Positions 1 through 11,878 of a stretch of 64,000 nucleotides of DNA are shown here, piece by piece. A program made the translations under genes and the position numbers. The notes under the pieces are model-generated. The model was not told where the DNA came from, ran no database searches, and was given only the letters and a program-made list of their open reading frames with translations. Position 1 is the first letter of the stretch. The number at the start of each line of letters is the position of its first letter. Source of the DNA: Gnetum montanum (taxonomy: Eukaryota > Streptophyta > Gnetopsida > Gnetales > Gnetaceae); contig MNCI01030530.1 in the NCBI GenBank assembly GCA_015680685.1, positions 124,645-188,644 on the forward strand, read 5' to 3'.

Positions 1-1389
1 AACCAATAGCACATGATTCTAAAATTACCCAAGATTCTACTTCTTCTAAGGCAACAACTAATACTTAGTAATTTAATGCCAAGAGACTAAATACATACAT
101 ATATAGCTTTTAAAAATCAATTAATTTATCATAAGAGAGATCAAATCAAGAGAGTAAATACATACATATCTAGCTTTTAAAAATCAAACAATTACTCATA
201 AGAGAGATGAAAGTTATGCATATCATAATAATTATTTCAACAACTAGACATATCATTAACAAATTTCTAGAAAGAATTTGATGATCATTCTTAGGTAGAA
301 GAAATTATTATTAGATGAAAACACCTTTTATTTACCTTCCTAAGATTTATGTCTTGGAGAAATATCTTCATAGACTTCTAAGAATGGATGCTTTATATTA
401 ATCCATGGAGTTTAATCTCCCTCTACATATGTGCTTATCTTAACATTTGTAAAACTTAGAGCTAATTTTTCATAGTCTTAAGAAAATGTAAACACATATC
501 AAAACAAATTAGTCTTTTTTTATCATTCAAATGTCCTTTTCCTTATAGTCCTTGTACAAAGCATGGTCCAAATCAGTGGCATATTATGATAAACATCCAT
601 TCTAGATAATTAGATGCTAATTTTTCTTTTAAGGATAAGTCCTTTTTTTCTTAAGAATATGTGAGAAATTTCATGGTTCAAAAGATAGGACAAAAGATAT
701 TCATATAATTTTGTTTCCTATGGATAAATACATATGCCATTATAAAAAATAAAGCATTTAAAAATTGACACAATTTCTATTAAGAAAGGAAATAGAAACT
801 TATCATAACTTACTTTACATTCAATTAAGATGCAAAAGNTAGGTAAGTATGATCAAAGGTATAGTAAATTACAACAAGAAATTTTAATTCTACATTGTCT
901 ATTTAAGAAGATAAAGATATCTATGAATAGAAAATATTATGTAATTCACACCAAATTAAAAGGATAAATCCTATACATAAAGGTTGAGATTGAAAAACTA
1001 ACCCCTTTAGATGAAGAATGCAAAGGTTTTCAAGAAGGAGAGATTCATGAAAAACAACCTAGGAATGAAGATTTTGAAAAAGTCTCATAGGAGGATACAA
1101 GCTCTAATTTAAGCATAATTTGGTTTGATAACCCCATTCATGAGAAGAACACTTTATTTTCCTATAAAAATTGTGGAAGGAAACAAAACTTTGATTATCC
1201 TCATGTTGATCAAAATAGCATTGTTGCTTGGTTTGACAAAAAGTTCCTATTAAGGATATTTTACAAGAAGCAACAACTAAAAATAAAGATGAGTGGGAAA
1301 TTAGAAAATCCCTCAAAANTCATCATTCCAGTTAGTGTAGAAGTTGGTCTTTTTATTTTCATATTAGTCCTCTCTTTTCGTTGCAACCT
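1..1389. other. AT-rich stretch, no supported gene
   Basis: This is AT-rich DNA with two single-base Ns (839 and 1319). A plus-strand stretch around 1090-1315 is open without a start codon, but its translation resembles nothing I recognise. The minus-strand copia remnant immediately to the right should continue leftward into protease, and I could not find a convincing protease motif here. I see no RNA gene or clear repeat. Confidence 0.5.
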
Positions 1390-2300
1390 ACCATTGCTAG
1401 GACATTCAGAGGCCACGTGGCCTCTTTCTCCACAAACTCAACATACAATTAAAAAAGCATGAAAATTAGAATTTGAAAAATTCTTACCTTTCACCTTACT
1501 TTTAGAGTTAGATTGATTGAGTCCTTGTTGATTGATGCTCTTTTTATTTCTTGCAAGTAGCCATTAGACTCTTCTTAAGAGAAGAGCTATGTCCTCTTCG
1601 CTGCTCACATCTTGCTCAACAATTTCCTTTTTCCTAGGGGCTAATTTTAGGGCAATGGCATTTTCCTCTATTGTCCCTTCAATTATGAGGTTCATTTCAT
1701 AAGAAATAATCACTTTGAATCTCTTCTAATTTAGAACTAAGAAATTTCTAATCACCTCCATGGCTATATCCTTAGGTCTAAATTCTGGTTGGAGTGTTCA
1801 AATCATTTTTATTATCACATCACTTTCAGGAAAGTCCTTGCTTGTATCCCTAATTGCTATAACTAGATCATTAGCCTTAGAAAAATAGTATTTTATCTTT
1901 TTTCCTTATTTTATTTTGAGTTTGTCATACTTACTTTGTAAGACCAAAACCTTGAATAATTTGACTATAGATGTGCCTTCATAAGTAGCTTTTAGGTTTC
2001 CAAATTTTCCTTAGTAGTTCTACAACCACATATCCTATTAATTCAAATTCATTTAATGGACAATATAAACAATTTTTTGCTTTGGAATTGTACATAAACT
2101 TATCTCTTTCTTTTGACATCCACTTGCTTCATGGTTTAGGGACCTTTGTTGCACTCTCAACTAGTGGTGTATATCCTTCAAGTATGGACTCCCAAACATC
2201 AAACTACATTGACTAGAAGAAGCATTACATCCATGCCTTCTAGTCGTAAAAAATGAAACCCATCTAACATAGGTGGATTTGTGTATGATGTCCCTTCCAT
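1390..2300 (-). pseudogene. gag: Decayed copia-type gag (UBN2-like) with zinc-knuckle remnant
   Basis: Read on the minus strand across several stops and frame changes, this shows the conserved order of a plant copia Gag polypeptide (UBN2-type). The landmarks are a LKATYEGTS-like motif near 1975-2000, a SKYDKLK-like stretch near 1920, then ANDLVIAIRD-like, ESDVIIK-like, EFRPK-like, ISYEMNLIIEGT-like and ENAIALKLAP-like blocks running down to about 1640. A degraded CCHC knuckle lies near 1405-1445, where the cysteines have become tyrosine or phenylalanine but the GH.ASEC spacing can still be followed. In a live element this protein packages the RNA genome. The primer site and LTR to the right fix the orientation. 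It is clearly dead. The family call rests on motif recognition only. Confidence 0.7.
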
Positions 2301-2341
2301 AGTTCACTCACAAATGTTAATGTTTAGTGCAAGAGTACCAT

Positions 2342-2353
2342 GCTCCAATACCA
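2342..2353 (-). promoter_or_regulatory. Primer binding site of the minus-strand copia remnant
   Basis: The minus strand reads TGGTATTGGAGC, close to TGGTATCAGAGC, the initiator tRNA-Met primer site typical of plant copia elements. It sits a few bases from the presumed LTR end to its right and upstream of the gag remnant to its left, so position and orientation agree. Confidence 0.65.
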
Positions 2354-2355
2354 CT

Positions 2356-3300
2356 TAAGGACTGAGAACTTAGAAGGGGGAGGGAGGAGATATAAGTTCC
2401 CAAAATCACAAGGAACACCTATTAAAAAAACCACAATAATCACATGGTTCTCCAATTTGGGTAGTACACATTTACAGGGAAGATTCCTTGCAGACTTCCA
2501 GACTTTGTTTCTTCCAAAATGTGGTTTAGAGGACACTACAACCTTTACAAAGTTTGAGCTCCATGAAGGAAAGTTTTGTCACTATGATAACTCTCAAACT
2601 CGTAAGGTACCAACAAGCTCAAGAGTGGTTTAAAGGGTCCCACAACCTATAAAAAATAGAGCTCCACTTTGGAGTATTTTGATGTAAGAAAACAACTCAA
2701 TCTTGTAGGATCCAAAAATGTTCTAAAAGGATGCCTTCTCATAGGAAGCACATCAACCCTGTAGGATAGCAAGCAAAAAAAAATCACAAGGAGAGAGTGT
2801 AACTCAACTTATAAATTCCTTGTACAATGGAGCATATTTCTACAAAAAATCTAACAAATGATATGACAATTCAAGTACACATGTATAACAACATAAGATA
2901 GATAATGATAGCTTTGGTGTTTATAATGCTTGTATAATTCCCAAGATTTTGGAGTCTACTTATAGCCTCAAAGTTTCTGAAAATATCTTGGAATTCATGC
3001 AATGGCTATTCAATGACTAGCGTAGATATCTCCTTCAAGATTGGGACATCTTTATAAATTCAATCTTAGTTCTTGGAATACATCTCCTTCTTGAATGGGA
3101 TGTCTTTGAGGAGATGTCCTTAGGGATACATCTTCTTTCCAAAGAAGACATCTCCTATTTTTGGAAGATGTCTAACTTCCTCTTGGCCAAGACATATTTT
3201 GTTCCTTAGAGATGTCTTCTTAACTTTTGAGCTCTGGTTCTTAAGGCTTCCTCTTGTTGATTTAGCTTTATCTTAATCCCTGAAGCATCTACATTTAGTT
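2356..3300 (-). repeat. Probable copia 5' LTR (outer end uncertain)
   Basis: The sequence next to the minus-strand primer site should be the 5' LTR. It contains a purine-rich block near 2370-2390 (minus-strand pyrimidine run) and, between about 3020 and 3210, many copies of an AGATGTCT/AGACATCT motif. The outer LTR end is not visible as a clear TG..CA border with a target duplication, so the right limit is approximate. A similar motif-rich block on the plus strand lies at 47217-48265. Confidence 0.4.
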
Positions 3301-3599
3301 TGTAGTCTTCATACGTGTCCATGCTCTCATTATGCCTATGAAGTGTCATGATTCATTGAGTCCTTGTTCATGATGTGGAGTTCTTGTTCATGTTTTGTAA
3401 GAACATCAACCACAACAAAAATTCATTGTTCTCTATTTTCTTTAAGGTTTTTACATATCAAAATGTCAATAGGAGAGACCATGAGAAACATGTATGTAGA
3501 AGAAAGCATCTTGATGAAGGGAGATAACCATGATGAAACGGTAGAAAGAATCAGACATGAAGTTTAAAAGCATCATGAACATCATAGGGGTCATCACTA

Positions 3600-4690
3600 C
3601 AATAGAGCTTATGAATCCCATGACTATGAAGAATCCCTATTGGTTCCTCACAACATGATAAACATAAGAATAGTTGTGTACATTCCTACCAAGAATTTAA
3701 GGGATAACTACATCAAATGAATAGACATGAATAACATATCAAAATTTAAATGTGGGTATAATGTAGATTTGCAACATCATCTCCAAGACTTCTATGATTC
3801 TTGCAATCTACAAAACATAGAAAATGATTGGCAAAATTTGAAGTTGTTTTCTAGGACATTCATAAAGGAAGTAGAAATTTGGTATATATTCTTAGAAACA
3901 GAATCAATTTGAAGATCGAGTATCAAGCTACAACTCTTTAACGAAAAATACTAGACCTACTTCTAAGTGTCAAATTTGAGAAAGCAAATCCAAGTATGGA
4001 AACAAGGAACACATGGATCCCTTGATGCAACAATTGGCAAGTATTACTTCTTATTGCATAGGTTCATAGGCCATGTACTTTTTCAAAGGAAAGAACTACA
4101 ATGTATCATTAATCGGCTAAGGAATAAGACAAGGGAGACCCTTGGAGTATATGCCCAAGGAAAACTATCCAACATGATAGCTCATGGGATTCAAAGACTC
4201 AAAGAACAAATGGAAAAAGAGGGAGAATATCTAAGAAAAATAAAATTAGCAAAAGAATATAATAGAGACCCAGAAATAAGGAAAATGGATGTAAGAATAT
4301 GTGAATCATAAGAAGAAGAAACTTTAGAAGACATGATCTAGTGAAAAAATCTACCTATCCAAAAATTAGTTAATGATATTACAACAAAGGTAGAGAAAAT
4401 GTGGGATTTAGTGGATGATAAGTTTGCTACATCATTGAAGATAGTAGAAGAAAGAACTAAACAAGCCTTAAACAAAAGTAAGGATAAAATGAAGAAAAGA
4501 GACAATGGATGAAAAAACTCCAAAAACAAAGGAAATGTTGCTACAGTGGAGGAAGTAACAAAATCTAGTTCAAAAGAGAATGAAGGGTGCAAAGCATGTC
4601 AATATGAACATTCTAAGGGATGTTGCCCTATTCTGACTCACTTACAAGAGTCTGGGGCATATGTACTCAATTCAAGTTTGTCAAAAAAGA
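3600..4690 (+). pseudogene. gag: G0 gag with CX2CX3HX4C zinc knuckle
   Basis: This decayed Gag begins near 3600 and includes open segments at 3727-3912 and 3967-4311. A LRKQIQVWKQG-like stretch is followed by NKTRETLGVYAQGKL. The same pair, with few changes, occurs in G1 (30450-30640) and G2 (39680-39860). A knuckle at 4588-4626 has C, C, H and C at codons 4588, 4597, 4609 and 4624, giving CX2CX3HX4C rather than the common CX2CX4HX4C. It is followed by an ILTHLQE-like tail that is also shared with G1 and G2. The role in a live element is nucleocapsid and RNA binding. Stops near 4308, 4339 and 4512 show it is broken. Confidence 0.75.
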
Positions 4691-5329
4691 AAAAACAAAT
4701 GCCTAGATGATTAATTTATCCAGAAGGTAATTTCAGATAACCCTACTAGTAATTGTACTATCCAAGTGAGGCTTATGTTCAATTGAAGGAGTGATACCAG
4801 TAATAATGGCAACAACCCCAAGCATGGGGAATGCTACCATTAAGGTAGAAATATCCATACATGAAACTTGAACCCTATGGATACTACCTACAATGTCCAA
4901 TCTCCTAGGAACACTTCTATCTATACTTCTTCTCTTTACTATCTTCCAATGTACCATATATCCAATACCTTAAACATGGATATGAATTCTTACATACCCA
5001 AATTAGAAAATGGTTCCTCATTCCAAGCTCCCAATACATTACCACCTGTACTACCACCAATCATGTAACAAGAACTACCAACACAGCCATAACAAAAGAA
5101 TGCAACCAAGACAATTACTATGCAAGAGGATATTATGATAAGTAAACCAAGATCCAAGAAACATCCCTTCTTTAGAGTAAGTCAAGAAAAGGTTCAAAGA
5201 TTAGGGACTTCATCTAACTCTATTTCATTCACATAGAGTCCTTAAGAAAACACTATGCTTCCAACATCCATCAAGAAGAATCTAATAACTGTCATGATCA
5301 CATAGACTATAACATAATCGATAAAAGTA

Positions 5330-5720
5330 GAAGCACTTTCCAAGATGAGAAAAAATCTAGGAAGTTCTTTGATCTATCTCCAAATAGTAGGACACAAACC
5401 GTGCAAGGCTCTATTAGATTCTAGATCAAGAGTGAATGTTATCTCCCAAGACATGTACAAAGTCTATAACCTTTCTTCACTAAAGAAGAGTAACATTTGA
5501 TTGGAGCTAGTAGATCAGTCAATTATTGTTTCATTTTGACAAGTAGAAGATGTGATTACTACAATAAGTGGCTAGTCTTATCTTGTCGATTTTCTGGACA
5601 TATATGTAGAAAAGAATAAAAGGGAATTCCCTATAATTATGGGAAGATAATGACCTAGCATTATGGATGCTAAGCTCAGAATTAGAAACTTTTTCTTGAA
5701 AATTTCTGAGGACAAAGCTA
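5330..5720 (+). pseudogene. pol: G0 aspartic protease remnant
   Basis: A motif reading ALLDSRSRVNVIS lies at about 5410-5447. It corresponds to the retropepsin active site ALLDSGSxVNVIS with the essential glycine changed to arginine. A second landmark, an IIMGR-like block near 5634-5648, matches the usual ILGRPWL region further on. In a live element this enzyme cuts the Gag-Pol polyprotein. Stops and the active-site change mean it cannot work. Confidence 0.6.
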
Positions 5721-6299
5721 CAATTATTAAAAGACACAAAGTTCCATGCATTTCATACAAGGATAATAGGTGCAATCGTGTGTAGAGAATCCACACAACA
5801 AGACATGATGCCATCACATCATGTATTAGATGTGTTGAAGGCATGTATCTATAACAATATCTATGTGCAGTGGCTAATAGATAAGAAGGCACTCATTGGC
5901 TAATCATTGAAGAAGAATTAGAGTCCAACATATGCATGGAACGAGTGGATAAGATCACAAGTGCCTATGTTGAAGAAATAGATAAGTTAGAACAATTATG
6001 AAGACAACCTTCCTATATGAAACCATAACAAGAAGAAGATATTAAATGGGAGTAGTTAGAGATACTAGAAAAGTATGAACTAGAATCCTTAGAACTAAAA
6101 GCTCCATTGGTTACACTTCAATATTTTTTCCTATACAATAAGAAACCAATAATTATGTATGTGAATATTGATTAAGACTAAAAGAAAAAATTATTAAAAG
6201 TGATGAAGAAATGATCAAATGCATTCATAAGCCTATGATGAGATCACTGACATTGATTCATGCATCTATCAACATTGAATCTACACAAATCCAACCATG

Positions 6300-6960
6300 A
6301 AATGGCATCACCAACCTCAAAGAAGATTGAATTCCAAAATTAAAGAAGTTTTCAAATAAGGTTTTGAGAAACTATTGAAATTAATATTCATCTATCTAAT
6401 TGCAACTAGTAAATGGGTTAGCCCATTATTCATTATTCCAAAGAAATATGGTAACTGATGGATCTATATCAATTTTTGATGATTAAACATGGCGATATTC
6501 AAAGGCCATTTTCCTTTACCATTTGTTAACCAAGTCTTGAATACCGTTTTGAGACATTAGTACTATATCTTCCTAGACAAATATAGTAGATATAATTAAA
6601 TATGTATCACACTAGAAGACCAAGAGAAAGCAACGTTCATTACACTATGGGAAACATTTGCACAAATGCAAATATCCTTTGTTCTATGTAATGCTTCTAC
6701 CACTTTCATCATCTTGTACTTAGCATTTTATAGAAATAGATTAGCAATGGAATTCAAGTATTCAAGGATGATTTTTTCACATATGTGCCCAACTTCAAAT
6801 AAGCATTGAATTGCTTAGAGTATGTTTTCAAAAGATGTTCTTAACCTAATTTGAAGCTTAATTAACAAAAGAGCCACTTAATGATCCAAGATGACATAGT
6901 TCTAGGACATAAGGTATCTATAAAGGAATTGGGGTAGATCTAGAAAAGATTAGATTCATT
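6300..6960 (+). pseudogene. pol: G0 reverse transcriptase remnant
   Basis: Recognisable RT landmarks appear in order. They are KWVSPLFIIPKK near 6410-6445, FLDKYSRYN near 6570-6597 (usually FLDGYSGYNQI), an EDQEKATFIT block near 6617-6646, a FVLCNASTTF block near 6680-6710 (usually FGLCNAPATF) and an FKDD block near 6757-6770 in place of the catalytic YVDD. Several in-frame stops interrupt it, so it is inactive. Confidence 0.75.
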
Positions 6961-7019
6961 TAAAAAATCACTTAGAGGTCACAGATAGTTAAATATGTTA
7001 GATCATTTCTTGGTCATAT

Positions 7020-7570
7020 GAGATATTATAGAAGATTCATTTAAAATTTCTCAAAGATTGTAAAACTGCTAATTGAACTAACAAAGAAGGATGCATCATT
7101 CTAGTGGTTAGAACAATATGAGAAAGAATTTGAGACCCTAAAATAGAAACTAACGAAGACACCAATCCTCTAAGCTCTAAATTGATCCAAGATATTCCAC
7201 AATATGATAGATGATTTAAACTATGCATTAGAAGTAATGTTGACTCAACTTGATTATCAAAATTGACCTTATTACATACATTGCATCAATCGAAGCATTA
7301 CAAGGACATAACTTAATTATACCACCATAGAAAAGGAGCTTATGATTGTGATATGCATGCTTGAAAAGTTTAGACATTACATGTGCACGTATCCCATATA
7401 TGTCCATACTAACAATAGTGATATTAGGTTTCTAATGAATAAACCAATGGTAAGTCCATTAGTGATACAATGACTATTATCTTATAAGAATTTGACATCA
7501 CAATTATTGATAGGAAAGGAATTGAAAATGTTGTAGTCGATCACCTATTAAGATTAAGATGAGAATATTA
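7020..7570 (+). pseudogene. pol: G0 RT connection and RNase H remnant
   Basis: The plus strand shows a YYRRFI-like block (7020-7045), a connection segment and then RNase H landmarks: NYALEVMLTQ-like near 7215-7245, the TTIEKELMIVI block near 7320-7350 and a FRHYM..YPIYVHTNN block near 7370-7420. These correspond to the reverse-transcriptase-associated RNase H of gypsy elements, which degrades template RNA. Multiple stops show decay. Confidence 0.7.
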
Positions 7571-7599
7571 AGAAAATGAAGTTCATTGTCAAATAAATT

Positions 7600-8900
7600 T
7601 CTCAATGAAAATTTATTTATAGAGATGGAAATGATTGTAGATTCAATAGTGAAGTCATGAACAACTGATTATATGACATATCTAACCATACAAGAACTTC
7701 CTATTGAATGGGATAAGAAATGAAAATAATAGTTTCTCCAAAAGTTAAATAGATATATGGTTATTAATGGAAATCTTTATAAGATATGTTTCAATGTGTT
7801 GATAAGATGGTATGTTTTGAAAGAATATCAACAAAGAGTTTTGCAAGATATGCATGAAGGACCAAGTGGTAGTCAGTATGTAAGATGATGAACAACACTA
7901 AAATTGATGATGGTAGGCTACTTTTGGTGTACCACATTCAAGGATGGACATCAGTTTACACAATGTTTTAAGAGATGTGAGAAAGATAAATGACTCATTG
8001 CTAACAAAAAAGAGTTACAATAATGGATACAACCACTAGAATCCATTGATATTTGGAGAATTTACTTTATGGATTTCATCACATTGATGTTGAGTAGAAA
8101 TTTTTATATTATAGTGATTATTGATTACTATAGCAAGTGGGTAGAAGTAGTTATAGTTAAGGATTTCATAGCCACAATAGTTGCAAAGTTCTCTCAATAA
8201 TACATGGTGAATTGATTTGGAGTGCCACACATGCTAATATCATACAATGGAACTCATTTCAATGGATCTACATTTAAGAAGCTAATGCTAAAACTTGGGT
8301 TCAACCATAAATTAACTATACCTTATCACCCCAAAAAGAATGATCAAGATAAAGTGACCAACAAAGAAATTATAAGAATATCAACTAGAAGTGTTAGTCG
8401 ATATAGGAAGAACTAGAGCACTGACCTTAATAATGCTCTATGAGCATATAAATCCACCTAGAAACTTTCTATAGGGTTTTTACCATATGAGTTAGTTTAT
8501 GGTAAACTATGTACTCTACCAATACAAGTAGAATTAAATATCCTTGCAATTGCTAGCACCCTTGACCTAGACCTAAACATAGCTCAAAAATAATGTTTAA
8601 TGAATCTTAATATCTTAGATGAAAATTGGTTAATAGCTCAAATGAGTAACAAAGTCCATAAGAAGTATTGAAAATGTAGACATGCTACAAAGATTAGAAA
8701 AGTATCCATCAAGCCTGGGGATAAAGTCCTTTATTATAAGCCAAACCATGTTCCACAAAAGAATAAGTTTGAAATCTTATGAAAAGAACCTTATATTGTT
8801 CACACTACATACTAATCACGTGCCATGCAAATTTATCACCTCATGGACCCATAGATACTTTCCTTGTTAATATTCAACAAATAAAACCACTTTGTAACTT
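7600..8900 (+). pseudogene. pol: G0 integrase remnant
   Basis: An H2C2-type zinc domain remnant spans about 7840-7990 (HEGPSG block, then a pair of cysteines near 7965-7980). The catalytic core follows: an SIDIWRIYFMDF block near 8040-8075, YYSKWVEV near 8130-8150, SYNGTHF near 8240-8265 (normally TDNGTHF, so the second catalytic Asp is Tyr) and NDQDKVTNKEI near 8340-8370, where Lys replaces the catalytic Glu. The C-terminal part ends near 8890. The integrase would insert element DNA, but the active-site changes and stops make this copy dead. Confidence 0.75.
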
Positions 8901-9114
8901 CCCCTACTTCTCTAAAGATTCTACCTTTACATTCCATCATTGCAAAATTTAATCTAAAAAATGAGAAGCTAGTCAATAGTCATTTTCCATATAGTTTAAA
9001 GTTAACTAGTAAAGATATGACTCCTCTCATAGATGCAATGATGTATAAAATCATGATAAATTCAATTTCTTTGACATACAAGACACTCATATAACATCAT
9101 AAGTATGTAGACTC

Positions 9115-9655
9115 ATTTAAGAACTAAGACAATCTCATATGCAAGCACTTATACATCTCCTCAAATATGTAAAAGGAAATTGAAACTTTCAGATTTAGTT
9201 TAGTAAAGAAGATAATAAGCTTCAAGTATATTCAGATTCTAATTAGGCATGGGAGAATGATGATAGAAAATACACATTAAAAGCTCTCATTACACATGTA
9301 AAAAATCCAATATACTTGAAATCAAAGAAATAAACATCTATCAACTTATCCACTTGTGAAACTAAATTTATTGTCATGGTCAAATGGCTCTAACACATAG
9401 TCTAGCTAAATAAAATTCTCTTACACTTAGGATTCAAAGTTAGTCTTCCTAAAAGTTTGCATTATGAAAATATAACAACAATTCAACTATCCCAAGACAA
9501 TTTCCACCACACAAAGTCTAAACACATTGACATCAAGTACTATTTTATGAAGCAAGAAGTAAAAGAAGAAATCATCAAATCCATTTATATTAGTTCAAAA
9601 GAGAAACTTGTTGACTTACTAACCAAAATATTTTTCTCATAGGATCAATTACCTT
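9115..9655 (+). pseudogene. pol: 3' end of a copia pol (RNase H fragment)
   Basis: The plus strand carries the C-terminal copia RNase H signature in order. It shows a LIHLLKYVKGN block (9150-9180), a VYSDSN.A.ENDDRKYT block (9225-9270), YLKSKK (9314-9332), a LSTCETKFI block (9345-9373; normally LSSTEAEY), then TKSKHIDIKYYFMKQEVKE and LVDLLTKIF near the end (9500-9636). This last segment is open for 61 codons (9457-9642). Upstream copia domains are absent, so this is a fragment that joined or was inserted next to G0. Confidence 0.8.
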
Positions 9656-10886
9656 AATGAATTAATAGGAATTTAAAACTTGACAAAAAAGAAGAAAGAA
9701 AAGATGAAAAATAAAAAATTCCCATTCACTCTGAGGAATTACTAGTTTTTTTTATAGTAGAAGACAATAATTTTTTTGTTTTTATTATATAATAGGAGTT
9801 TATTTTAAATGAAATATAGGGAATTTTTAGATTGATGGGCATTTATAATATTATTTTCATCCCAATCCATATATATAGAAGGATTATTTTGTCATTCAAG
9901 CTATATTGTATTATTTTTAATAAACTTTACCCTACTTGTCAGATATATATCCAAGGCATCTCTTGTAAATTCAAATCATGCAATCATCAAGATAACTTCA
10001 ATAATAATTTTACTAGTTCATCATCAATTCATTAATATTTCATTAATTCATTAACATCATTCATTGTCATTTACACAATCATGGAAGTTGAACAATTACA
10101 ATTAGGAGCATTTACTATTTTGATAATATCTTAGTCATCTCATAATATTCTTTTTGTCACTCCACTTTTATTTGAAACTTGCAAAAGTGGCTACATGCAA
10201 CTATAATTTCATTCCAATATCTACCATGATTTGGGAAAAATTTGTTCTACAATTTACCAAATTTTTCTGAGTCTTGAAACATTACTAGAATGAATGATAG
10301 TTAATGATTAGATTATTTCTCTCTAATATTAAAATTATTTGATGTTAACTTAATTTTTAATTGAAAGATAATATCTATGGGAATATTTAGTTCAAATTCT
10401 AGCATAAGAAACTTAACAATTTTTGAGTTATCACCTCCTAAGTTTACACTACTAAAATTGCTACGATTTTTGATATATTGGAAAGAACATAACATAATGT
10501 TAGTTTATAGATATCTTTTGTAGTGCTTATATTTATGAAAAAACAGAAAATTTCCTAAGATTTCTAGAAATATATATTTTATCAACTAATAAATGATTAC
10601 CAGACTAAATAACTAAAATAAAATAATAAAAATTTATCTGCAACCACTCAAAAAACTACTAAATAAATCATACTTACTAAGAAATATGACCTACATAATT
10701 TTGCAACTCCTTACTGAAAAATATGAATTGTATAAGAATTATAAAATAAATATGATACTTAATGAGAAATGAGAAATGCTTGATTTTTCAACATAGTTTA
10801 AAAAATGATATCAACAATCATCAAAACCTTCATCATAACCTTTCAATGTAATTAAGATAGAAAAAAAAAGATTCCTTAAGATTCAC
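9656..10886. other. AT-rich non-coding stretch
   Basis: No coding block is supported. The start, directly after the copia fragment, is purine-rich (9685-9715) and could be that element's polypurine tract, followed by a degraded LTR that I cannot delimit. A short motif of the type AGAAATRYRACCYACATAA occurs near 10680-10702 and recurs at 38098-38157 and 46990-47113. Confidence 0.5.
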
Positions 10887-10986
10887 ATCAATGAGTTGAG
10901 TAACTTTTTCTTCTAGGGCATCATTGTCAAACATTATCTCAAGGGTCAAAAAAATGAAATACAACTCAAAGTTCTAGTTTTACAGC
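10887..10986 (+). repeat. R1 repeat copy a, left part (interrupted by G1)
   Basis: The GAGTTGAGTAACTTTTTCTT segment near 10891 recurs at 48784. The sequence flanking G1 on the right (34896 onward) continues the match to the sequence after 48784. R1 therefore existed as one unit before G1 inserted into it. I do not recognise the family. Confidence 0.6.
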
Positions 10987-11741
10987 TAATGAATCATGGT
11001 TTGCCAGGTGTTGATATTGGACCCTTGTTATCAGACCCTTGTTATTGGGTACAAGATATCAGGTCTAATGAGTCTCGATATCGAACCCTCAATATTGGGT
11101 ACACAATATCGTGGCTTGACAAGCGATTTCAAATATGCGATATCGTGGTTCCCGTGTGAGCCTATAAATACACAATGGGGCACACAGAAAAGAGGGAGTC
11201 AGTTAGTTTGTAGTCAATAGATAGAAGTTAGTTCATTTTTAGTTCTTCTCAACCCTTTCCCCCAGTGCATGCCCACAATGTGATGATTGTAATTGTACAA
11301 CACCTTTATTCAAGTGTGACGTACTTGGACATGCACATGACTAGAAATAAAGTTTAAGATTACTTCATCATTGCAACATTCACTTAGNNNNNNNNNNNNN
11401 NNNNNNNNNNNNNNNNNNNNNNNNNNNNNNNNNNNNNNNNNNNATTCTCTCTCCCACTTTCTATTAGCTTAACTCTCTCCCCCTTTTGCTCCTAGCTTAA
11501 TTAAAGTTATTTTCCATTTCCTCTAGGAGTAGCACTAGGTTAGAGACCACATCATATACCTCACTCTAGACTAAAGCATATGTGATAAAGCATATACTAG
11601 TCTAGGTGGGAAGAAAACAGACTGTGATCAATGAGTAACTATCTAGATACCACAACTAGCCCATATACAGAGTTCGATCGGATCATGCGTGAAACACTTG
11701 TATTCGTATGGTTGAGTGTAGGAGTACCTTGCCACTCATCA
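10987..11741 (+). repeat. G1 5' LTR (contains assembly gap)
   Basis: It matches the G1 right LTR from the GAATCATGG start to the CCACTCATCA end. The first bases (TA rather than TG) differ by transitions. The U3 has repeated GATATT/GATATC motifs (11012-11145) and a TATA box CTATAAATAC at 11163. The 56-base N run at 11388-11443 stands for a larger missing piece, because the right LTR is about 170 bp longer. Confidence 0.85.
11388..11443. other. Assembly gap (Ns)
   Basis: A run of 56 Ns lies within the G1 5' LTR. Comparison with the right LTR shows that it replaces a longer segment corresponding to about 34368-34593. Confidence 0.95.
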
Positions 11742-11762
11742 TTGGCACCATTTTTAGGGATG
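11742..11762 (+). promoter_or_regulatory. G1 primer binding site (tRNA-Asp type)
   Basis: Directly after the LTR end, the sequence TTGGCACCATTTTTAGGGA resembles TGGCGCCGTTGCCGGGGA, the complement of plant tRNA-Asp used by many gypsy elements, with several C-to-T or G-to-A changes. The matching site in G2 is better preserved. Confidence 0.7.
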
Positions 11763-11878
11763 ATGTTAGTTATTTAGATTAGTTATATCATATAAGATGG
11801 CTATAAGGAGTATTAATGATATATCCTTTAGAAAAATAATTAAATTCAATTCAATTAAGTCACATGCCACCCACAACA

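Larger units (their letters stand above)
3590..8950 (+). mobile_element. G0: decayed Ty3/gypsy element with gag, protease, RT, RNase H and integrase
   Basis: On the plus strand, degraded coding blocks follow the Ty3/gypsy order: Gag with zinc knuckle, aspartic protease, reverse transcriptase, RNase H and integrase. Every block has stops and frame changes. No LTR pair could be identified around it, so the limits are those of the recognisable coding part. The Gag matches the Gag of G1 and G2 in this window, including a distinctive CX2CX3HX4C knuckle, so G0 may represent the autonomous lineage related to those two. The opposite end borders a copia fragment at 9115. Confidence 0.75.

Noticed and set aside
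2340-2633. Plus-strand 97-codon open frame
   Set aside because: It lies over the minus-strand primer site and LTR of a copia remnant. The translation has no domain and the frame is explained as an antisense shadow.
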